From IMG/VR virus record IMGVR_UViG_3300025070_000289, positions 1 to 21,222 of that record: a stretch of 21,222 bases of DNA; one strand, written 5' to 3'. The position numbers and the translations under genes were made by a program. The notes under the pieces are model-generated. The model did not search any database and was not told the origin of the DNA. It saw only the letters and a list, made by a program, of their open reading frames with translations. This document shows, one piece after another, positions 16,415 to 21,222 of this stretch (position 1 is its first letter; every line of letters begins with the position of its first letter). The stretch comes from a virus.

Positions 16415-16659
16415 TAGAAATCCTCATCTAGGGTTTCAGGGTTAAACTCAAAGTCACTTACAGCTTCCTGAACTACCGAGTCTTTATTGGTATTCAAAAA
16501 GGCGTTTTCAATCCCTTGAAGGTTATAACGATAAGTGTTACCTATCTTTACATATAAGTCTTCGGGTATCTTACCTTGACGTAACCACTGACGTACGGTG
16601 TGCTTAGATACACTAAACTTATCCGCTACATCACCAATTGGTACAAAATTATCTGACAT
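16414..16659 (-). CDS. Small helix-turn-helix protein (MerR/excisionase-like)
   Basis: ATG at 16659 overlaps the upstream TAA by one base (TAATG), with GAGGAG six bases before. The 81 residues begin FVPIGDVADKFSVSKHTVRQWLRQGKI-like sequence (about 6-31), a typical MerR/Xis superfamily HTH, then a wing-like VKIGNTYRYN and an acidic tail. Size fits excisionases and small phage regulators. No integrase is present in the window, so excision is not supported; a transcription or replication regulator is equally possible. Translation is probably coupled to both neighbours. Confidence 0.75.
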   Translation of the reverse strand: MSDNFVPIGDVADKFSVSKHTVRQWLRQGKIPEDLYVKIGNTYRYNLQGIENAFLNTNKDSVVQEAVSDFEFNPETLDEDF

Positions 16660-17057
16660 TACTTTCTCCTCACTGATACAACATATTCAGAATCTACGTT
16701 AAGACCTTTAGGTACAAGGTCGGGGTTCTCTTCCAAAAACTGCTTCATATTGCTCTGATTGACACGCTTGTCTAGCAGTTCAGGTGCTTCTTGCTGAAGT
16801 ACAAACTCATGCATAGAAGACCAATCACTAGTCCAATAACGTGTTCTAGCAGAACGGTAAAACAATCCCGCAGAAGTCCTTACACTATCGACACCTTGAT
16901 CTTCACAGTAGTCCAGTAAAGCACGCTTCACCTTATCTAGCTGATCGGATAACTCAGCATCCTTCTCTTTAAACTCTGCTGATAACTCACTACGCTTATC
17001 TTTTATCTTCAAATAGACAGTAGTTAGCTTCTCAGCGTTCATTTTTCCTTCGCTCAT
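16659..17057 (-). CDS. Coiled-coil phage protein, faintly Gam-like (132 aa)
   Basis: I chose the ATG at 17057 because AAGGAG sits six bases before it; the longer frame to 17135 would overlap the helicase end and lacks such a site. Residues ~8-55 are a charged coiled coil (KIKDKRSELSAEFKEKDAEL). After it come GLFYRSARTRYW (64-75), a helical stretch and a VPKGLNV turn near the C-terminus before a short basic end. The order coiled coil, G-x-x-x-R strand, helix and P-x-G-hydrophobic resembles the Mu Gam DNA-end-binding layout, but this is an impression only. It is encoded between helicase and HTH genes and probably belongs to DNA metabolism. Confidence 0.65.
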   Translation of the reverse strand: MSEGKMNAEKLTTVYLKIKDKRSELSAEFKEKDAELSDQLDKVKRALLDYCEDQGVDSVRTSAGLFYRSARTRYWTSDWSSMHEFVLQQEAPELLDKRVNQSNMKQFLEENPDLVPKGLNVDSEYVVSVRRK

Positions 17058-17063
17058 CTTTCG

Positions 17064-17069
17064 CTCCTT
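17064..17069 (-). promoter_or_regulatory. Ribosome binding site deciding the 17057 start
   Basis: AAGGAG on the minus strand ends six bases before the ATG at 17057. It is the strongest Shine-Dalgarno match in the vicinity and argues against the 26-residue N-terminal extension. Confidence 0.75.
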
Positions 17070-17085
17070 AACTAAAGGGACAGTC

Positions 17086-17114
17086 AAGATAGCGTATGAT
17101 TGTGGGCTAGTCAA
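17086..17114 (-). promoter_or_regulatory. Candidate sigma70-type promoter overlapping helicase stop
   Basis: On the minus strand TTGACT (17114-17109) and TATCTT (17091-17086) are separated by 17 bases, close to the bacterial consensus. The -35 box includes the last codons of the helicase gene. It would drive the coiled-coil/HTH/SSB genes separately. Chance occurrence in AT-moderate DNA is quite possible. Confidence 0.35.
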
Positions 17115-18642
17115 GTATTTCTTTATATAAATCAATCATTCTTGTGTGAACGTCTAGCCTATTATCTAGTAACGAGTAAACACGTCTTTCTACGTGCGAT
17201 CCTTGTAGGTGAACAACGGTACATTTTTGATCTTGCCCTGACCTGTGCACCCTAGCATTAGCTTGCGCGTACGTTTCTAACGAACTGGTTGGCGACCACC
17301 ATACAACCGTGTTAGCCGCTGTAAGTGTTACCCCGTGTGCCGCTGACTGTGGTTGGATAACTAAAACTTTAGGGTCATCTTGTTCTTGAAACCGTTTAAA
17401 TATGTCTGTTCGTTTGGGTGCAGGTACATCGCCATTAATAATTTCAGTAGTGATACCATCTTTGCGTAACCTGTCAGTGAGTAACTGTATGGTGTGTCTG
17501 AACGGCACGAATACTAATACTTTCTTACTAGATTCATCAATTACTTCTCGCAGTACCTTATACCGTTTAGTTATATCAAACTCTAATGAATCACCAGTAT
17601 CGGTATAAACAGCACCAGAAGATATTTGTAGTAGCTTATTCATGTTAACTGCCGCATTAGCCGCAGTGATTTGTTCACCTGCCGCTTGCATGATCATCTT
17701 ACTCTTCAATTCTTTATAGTATTTCTTTTGTTGGGGGGTCATATCTACTTCACGATGCACATATACCATAGGTGGTAAGTCTAAACACTCATCTTTTGTG
17801 AACCGTATGGCAGGTTGCAATGCTTTATGCACTACATCAGTAGCATTTTCTTTCGGTATCCATTTGAAGTTAGTTATCTTTTGCATAACCATATCCCTAA
17901 ACGTACCAAAGAAACGCGGTACTCCAACAGGGTTAACTAACTTAGCAATGCCATACGCATCGGTAGGACTCTGTGCCGCAGGTGTACCCGTCATCATCCA
18001 AAGCCACGTGCTTTTATCCATTAGTTTGTTTAGCGTCTTCCATCTTTTAGTCTGTACGTTCTTATAGTGTGTAGCTTCGTCAACAATTATTAAGTCAAAC
18101 CCACCTTCTTTAACTACGTCTTGTACAATCTCCACACCATCGTAATTTATTATTACAAACTCTGCTCCGTTCTCAATTATCTCTCTGCGCTTCTTCTTTG
18201 AACCATAGGCTACGTCTACCTTGCGGTGCATGGCAAAACTAAACAAGTCATTGCGCCACGCTGATTCCATGATAGATAGAGGACATATAACTAATACTCT
18301 ATTTATCTTACCTTGCTCTAGTAAGTAATCTGCCGCCCATATAGCACTGGCTGTCTTGCCTGTACCCTGCTCATTAAAACAGAAGGCTCTCTTATTTAGC
18401 GTGAAGAAACTTGCAGTAGTCTTCTGGTGATCGTATGGGTCATACCTACCTGTCCACTCGTACCTACCTTCTATTGGTGAGGGTGCATTGATACCAATGT
18501 TTCTTAATACCTGCACTTCGTCAACTCCCCAACTGACTATAACTTCATGTTCTGATAACGTCTTACTCTTTGGTATACAACTCGTCACTTTACCCGGATT
18601 ACGTAAGTTAAGTAATAAAGCCCTGTTATCTACGATCTTCAA
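17107..18642 (-). CDS. SNF2/SF2-type DNA helicase
   Basis: TTG start at 18642 with GGAG eight bases before it; 511 residues. Motifs appear in order: PYDHQ (69-73), EQGTGKT Walker A (91-97, K96), DEATH box (188-192), MTGTP motif III (217-221), a second RecA domain with VLVFVPFRHT, SAAHGVTL motif V (433-440) and QANARVHRSGQ motif VI (460-470). The last is characteristic of the SNF2 group rather than DEAD-box or RecQ. The usual N- and C-terminal extra domains of cellular SNF2 proteins are absent. It probably unwinds or remodels DNA during phage replication or recombination. A structured 223-nt leader lies upstream. Confidence 0.92.
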   Translation of the reverse strand: MKIVDNRALLLNLRNPGKVTSCIPKSKTLSEHEVIVSWGVDEVQVLRNIGINAPSPIEGRYEWTGRYDPYDHQKTTASFFTLNKRAFCFNEQGTGKTASAIWAADYLLEQGKINRVLVICPLSIMESAWRNDLFSFAMHRKVDVAYGSKKKRREIIENGAEFVIINYDGVEIVQDVVKEGGFDLIIVDEATHYKNVQTKRWKTLNKLMDKSTWLWMMTGTPAAQSPTDAYGIAKLVNPVGVPRFFGTFRDMVMQKITNFKWIPKENATDVVHKALQPAIRFTKDECLDLPPMVYVHREVDMTPQQKKYYKELKSKMIMQAAGEQITAANAAVNMNKLLQISSGAVYTDTGDSLEFDITKRYKVLREVIDESSKKVLVFVPFRHTIQLLTDRLRKDGITTEIINGDVPAPKRTDIFKRFQEQDDPKVLVIQPQSAAHGVTLTAANTVVWWSPTSSLETYAQANARVHRSGQDQKCTVVHLQGSHVERRVYSLLDNRLDVHTRMIDLYKEILD

Positions 18643-18666
18643 TTTTTATTCTCCATAGGTTAACCT

Positions 18667-18688
18667 CGTAAAGCGGTCTTCGCTTACG
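18667..18688 (-). other. Hairpin B in helicase leader
   Basis: CGTAA-A-GCG (667-675 of the 18-kb block) pairs with CGCTTACG (18681-18688): eight base pairs with one bulged A and a 5-nt loop. It ends 13 bases before the helicase ribosome binding site, so it could influence translation. Confidence 0.55.
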
Positions 18689-18695
18689 ATTAATG

Positions 18696-18724
18696 TAGCC
18701 CCGCTTCGTTCGTAGATGGGGCTA
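18696..18724 (-). other. Hairpin A in helicase leader
   Basis: TAGCCCC (18696-18702) and GGGGCTA (18718-18724) form a perfect 7-bp GC-rich stem around a 15-nt loop. No T-run follows on the minus strand, so it is not a standard terminator. It is separated from hairpin B by only seven bases. Confidence 0.6.
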
Positions 18725-18865
18725 GGTCTAGTATGAACAGGGCAACAATATCACCATAACCTGACAAACTAACTTGATTTTATGAAGTGTCCTTCAAGGG
18801 AGGAAATAGTCCCCTACTCCATTTTGTTTAAAGACGCATCAAGCTAAGCGTCCGAGAGTGAATTC

Positions 18866-19087
18866 TTACTCCGCGTTTGTAACTTTGCGGATTCCTGATG
18901 CCACACCTGTAGTTACATAAGTAACAGTATCAGTTACATCTTTACCTACCGCGGAAGTTACATTTGCTACACCGTTACCACTAGCTTTAAGGGTGTCGTT
19001 TATAACTCCCTGCGCTCCATCAACAGTAGCATTAAAAGTAGAGCACCCTGCCAAGGCAAAAAGTGTTACAGCTATTAAATACTTCAT
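18866..19087 (-). CDS. Small lipoprotein (73 aa)
   Basis: I chose the ATG at 19087 because TTGGAG lies six bases upstream and the protein then begins with a classical lipoprotein signal: MKY, a hydrophobic core and the lipobox LAGC with Cys15. The mature part is Thr, Val, Ala and Gly rich (GNGVANVTSAVGKDV) and has no recognised domain. It should be lipidated and anchored to a Gram-negative inner or outer membrane; Ser at +2 would favour the outer membrane in enterobacteria. Possible roles are superinfection exclusion or an outer spanin, but no partner spanin is visible. It is unusual among replication genes. Confidence 0.75.
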   Translation of the reverse strand: MKYLIAVTLFALAGCSTFNATVDGAQGVINDTLKASGNGVANVTSAVGKDVTDTVTYVTTGVASGIRKVTNAE

Positions 19088-19100
19088 TACATTCTCCAAG

Positions 19101-19346
19101 TTACTTTTTAGGTTTAGGTTTGTGCCCATTTCTTGCACGATTCTTACTGGGGCTTTCTAGCTTATACCCGTCCTTGTTACTGCCACCATCTTTCAACATC
19201 TTGTTATGGCTGATGTCTTTCCCTTTACGCGCGGCTTTGCCATTCTTCTTATCAAACGCTCGTCTAGCACGTTGGCGTTCCATTCTTCGCTCGAACGTGT
19301 CACTGCCAACAGGGGCGTTGACTTGCTTCTTTCGTTTCTTCCTCAT
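19101..19346 (-). CDS. Small basic HNH-like protein (81 aa)
   Basis: The ATG at 19346 overlaps the nuclease stop by one base (TGATG) and has GGGAGG before it, so I prefer it to the TTG/ATG-like start eight codons upstream. The protein is very basic. Residues ~44-70, DISHNKMLKDGGSNKDGYK then SPSKNR, resemble the H-x-x-x-L-x-x-GGSN ... N pattern of small phage HNH proteins. Only one His (H47) and a late Asn (N69) are in place and the usual second His is missing, so it may be inactive or simply DNA-binding. The Lys/Pro-rich C-terminus fits nucleic acid binding. Confidence 0.6.
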   Translation of the reverse strand: MRKKRKKQVNAPVGSDTFERRMERQRARRAFDKKNGKAARKGKDISHNKMLKDGGSNKDGYKLESPSKNRARNGHKPKPKK

Positions 19347-20017
19347 CAGTGCCTCCCATTGTGCACACATTCGGTGATTAAACAGTGTCGCTTACATAAC
19401 CCACTTTGGTGGGCATTCCATACATCTTTCTTAAATGCGGTTTCCATGCGATTGTAGTCAGATAACCACTTCTCCCACATCATACCAGCTTGTTCTTTGC
19501 CATACGTTTCACGTATTAACTCGTTACATACTACAAACAAAAGCCCGCCACGTACAGTCTCAACTTCAGGAAAGTGTTTAAATATACACAGTGCCATTAA
19601 TTCTAACTGACCTTTATCGGCATACCTAGTGTTCTTGCTTGTCTTGTAGTCAATCACCCAAGCAATCTTGCTTTCTTTATCTAGTATAACTAAATCTGCT
19701 ATACCACGATACCAACAATTGTCGTCCCAAAACCCACAAGGTTCTAGGTCTGCCGTTAACCCCATTTCCAATTCGCAGAGTTTCTCTCCCTTTTTTGAGC
19801 ATAACGCATCAAGCGGAGCCTTTATGTAGTCGTACTCTGGGGGTAACGGTTTCCCATCTCTTACATACTCTTCAGCGGCTTCATGCACCGCAGTCCCATA
19901 CAACATAGCCTCGGTCTGAGGCTCTTTGTAATCCTTTGCTACCTTTAGATGATAGAACTTTTTTGGGCATTGTTCAAAGGATTTAATTTTGCTGAATGAC
20001 CACGGTGCAATACTCAT
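19346..20017 (-). CDS. PD-(D/E)XK nuclease with cysteine cluster (RecB/Cas4-like)
   Basis: ATG at 20017 overlaps the previous TGA by one base. The 223 residues show the RecB-family order: WSFSKIKSFEQCPKKFY (C17), GTAVHEA (H45), GIADLVI (D108), VIDYKTSKN (D123, K125) and QLELMAL (Q137). Cysteines C208, C212 and C217 at the C-terminus, together with C17, recall the four-cysteine iron-sulphur arrangement of Cas4/AddB-type nucleases. It probably acts as an exonuclease in DNA processing or recombination, alongside the polymerase and the helicase. The Fe-S cluster is inferred from spacing; zinc or no metal is possible. Confidence 0.85.
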   Translation of the reverse strand: MSIAPWSFSKIKSFEQCPKKFYHLKVAKDYKEPQTEAMLYGTAVHEAAEEYVRDGKPLPPEYDYIKAPLDALCSKKGEKLCELEMGLTADLEPCGFWDDNCWYRGIADLVILDKESKIAWVIDYKTSKNTRYADKGQLELMALCIFKHFPEVETVRGGLLFVVCNELIRETYGKEQAGMMWEKWLSDYNRMETAFKKDVWNAHQSGLCKRHCLITECVHNGRH

Positions 20018-20208
20018 CAGATGTTACCTGCGGTTGCCACTATTACTACTACACCCAATGCTACTACTAACAACTCAGCGTAAGTAAAAGAGTGGGTCTG
20101 TTTCAACCATGCCATTACTTCCATCTTTGTTTCCGTAACTTCTTCAATAGCTTTATCCGCCGCTTCATTTACTTCTTTAATAGCATCTTCAATTTTATCT
20201 TTAGACAT
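20017..20208 (-). CDS. Small tail-anchored membrane protein (63 aa)
   Basis: ATG at 20208 overlaps the polymerase stop TAA by one base (TAATG), with GGAG about ten bases upstream. Residues 1-38 form a charged amphipathic helix rich in Glu and Lys (KEVNEAADKAIEEV). Residues ~45-60 are a single hydrophobic segment (LLVVALGVVVIVATA) followed by a short GNI end, giving a C-tail-anchored topology. No family was recognised. It could tether replication to the membrane or act in lysis; a holin normally has more than one charge-flanked helix, so I do not call one. Confidence 0.65.
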   Translation of the reverse strand: MSKDKIEDAIKEVNEAADKAIEEVTETKMEVMAWLKQTHSFTYAELLVVALGVVVIVATAGNI

Positions 20209-21222
20209 TATTCACAGTCTCCATAAGATTTGCCAATGCCAGACTCACACGTTATAGGCATACCTTCCGCCCATGAAGGTGTCGTACTCATACACGCTTC
20301 AATGTATTGTCTAGCTTCGTCTAACTCATCATCAGGTACACAGCATACCACAGAATCATGTACCGTAAGCACAGGCTTATACTTCTTAGCTATAGCCAAC
20401 ATCTGTTCACCCATGATGCATCTAGCAATGGCTTGGCATACATTCTCTGTAACCTTACCACCATAGATTCTTGTGCGCCCGCGTCTTGTCTTATAACTAA
20501 ACTCAACACCACGTTCGCCTTGTTCAAACTCCAAGTCATCGTAACGCATAACTAAACCACTAGGCAACTCAACACCATAACCTGTTTGTGTGCGTACACT
20601 CTTAACTATGTTTTCCGCTCCGAATGAGATTGGCTTGTCACGTGACATCTCTACCAACATATTCTGACAGTTACGCCAGAACTGACTTATCTTCCAGTTA
20701 GCCTCTCGGTAGATGGATATAATCCTACGCGCTTCCTCTACATCTATAGTAGTACCAAATGACTTCAACTGCTCAGCGAATCGTACAGCACCCATGCCAT
20801 ACCCTGCACCAAGTATCGTACTCTTACCGACAAACCGTTGCTCCTTGGTAACGTCTTCCTCTTTGACGTTGTATATCTTAGATGCCATTTTAATATATAC
20901 ATCTTCGTTGTTAGCAAACGCTTCAACTAGGTCATCTTGTCCTGCTACCCACGCAAGTACACGCGCTTCAATCTGTGAGGAATCACAATCTACTAGTGTG
21001 TAACCTACTGGCGCAATGATACTGGACTTCAACTTCTTACCATTAGCACCACGACTGGGTAGGTTCTGAATGTTAATCTTGTCATCGCCACCCCACCTGC
21101 CAGTATGTGCCGCGTAATATCTCACTGGGATAGGTATTAGTCCACGTTTAGCAATACCTATAAACCTCTCAGTACGTGATTCCTCTAGCGTACTCTTAGT
21201 ACCCAAACGTGCAGTAACAAGT
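20208..21222 (-). CDS. polA: Family A DNA polymerase, C-terminal (palm/fingers) part
   Basis: The frame stays open past the TTG at 21206 to the window edge (LVTARLGTKSTLEESR), so the gene is cut on its 5' side and the exonuclease part is not visible. Present are AAHTGRWGG...NIQNLP, motif A VDCDSSQIEAR (catalytic D at 20982-20984), motif B QRFVGKSTILGAGYGMG, the TENVCQAIAR segment and motif C TVHDSVV (HDS at 20352-20360). The residue at the E. coli Pol I 762 position is Leu (codon 20811-20813), a variant known from virioplankton polymerases. It is the replicative polymerase of the phage; downstream genes are overlapped by one base each. Confidence 0.95.
   Translation of the reverse strand, partial: LVTARLGTKSTLEESRTERFIGIAKRGLIPIPVRYYAAHTGRWGGDDKINIQNLPSRGANGKKLKSSIIAPVGYTLVDCDSSQIEARVLAWVAGQDDLVEAFANNEDVYIKMASKIYNVKEEDVTKEQRFVGKSTILGAGYGMGAVRFAEQLKSFGTTIDVEEARRIISIYREANWKISQFWRNCQNMLVEMSRDKPISFGAENIVKSVRTQTGYGVELPSGLVMRYDDLEFEQGERGVEFSYKTRRGRTRIYGGKVTENVCQAIARCIMGEQMLAIAKKYKPVLTVHDSVVCCVPDDELDEARQYIEACMSTTPSWAEGMPITCESGIGKSYGDCE

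Larger units (their letters stand above)
18643..18865 (-). promoter_or_regulatory. Structured untranslated gap upstream of helicase
   Basis: This is the largest gene-free stretch in the window. It holds two good hairpins next to the helicase start (separate entries), a weaker 5-bp one near the lipoprotein stop (18833-18837 with 18848-18852), and the helicase ribosome binding site (GGAG, 18651-18654). No open frame of note, tRNA-like cloverleaf or convincing promoter pair was seen. It could be a leader with attenuation, a small RNA or a replication origin; the sequence does not decide between them. Confidence 0.5.

Noticed and set aside
16414-16659. Excisionase implying a temperate phage
   Set aside because: Only the HTH is visible; no integrase or attachment site lies in the window, so lifestyle cannot be inferred from it.
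17058-17135. Longer start for the coiled-coil protein
   Set aside because: It overlaps the helicase end and the strong AAGGAG lies before the internal ATG at 17057.
18643-18865. tRNA gene in the intergenic gap
   Set aside because: No acceptor stem, TTCRA loop or cloverleaf could be assembled on either strand.
19088-19138. Longer start for the lipoprotein
   Set aside because: It would bury the signal peptide; the ATG at 19087 has a good ribosome binding site and puts the lipobox at residue 15.
21204-21206. TTG as the start of the polymerase
   Set aside because: The frame continues to the edge and a polymerase without its upstream part would be far too short; the gene is cut by the window.

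Overview
The window reads as a piece of a tailed double-stranded DNA phage (or prophage) genome, most likely a T7-like podovirus. The reasons are a phage-type family A DNA polymerase, a gp2.5-like single-stranded DNA binding protein, a primase-helicase, very tight gene packing with 1-nt stop/start overlaps, and three successive very large virion-type genes that sit like the T7 internal (ejection) proteins. Motif resemblance (glycine-rich GGIV segments, a PLxRFG-type giant protein, Leu at the polymerase 762 position) points to the poorly characterised marine podoviruses. That is my inference; no search was run. A small lipoprotein with a classical lipobox suggests a Gram-negative host.

Layout. 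Positions 1-11845 hold four genes on the + strand in one tight block: the 3' part of a long coiled-coil repeat protein (cut by the left edge), a 605-aa virion protein, a 745-aa virion protein and a 2095-aa polyvalent giant carrying an HExxH metallopeptidase signature and a PLxRFG-like region. Positions 11932-21222 hold eleven genes on the - strand, read right to left: DNA polymerase A (cut by the right edge), a tail-anchored small membrane protein, a PD-(D/E)XK nuclease with a cysteine cluster, a small basic HNH-like protein, a small lipoprotein, a 223-nt structured gap, a SNF2-type helicase, a coiled-coil protein with a faint Gam-like layout, a small HTH protein, a cysteine-containing paralogue of the SSB, the SSB, a primase/DUF927-type helicase and a 71-aa unknown.

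The two transcription units converge at about 11.85-11.93 kb, where an intrinsic terminator oriented for the - strand lies directly after the giant gene's stop codon. The - strand set is a coherent DNA replication/recombination module. The + strand set is a virion module probably concerned with genome delivery. Nothing resembles a tRNA, rRNA, CRISPR array, insertion sequence or integrase.

The points I rate highest for novelty are the SSB duplication in which one copy carries four cysteines, the metallopeptidase inside the giant virion protein, the shared GG motif in three consecutive virion proteins, the repeat-driven coiled-coil gene, and the structured leader inside an otherwise gapless replication operon.
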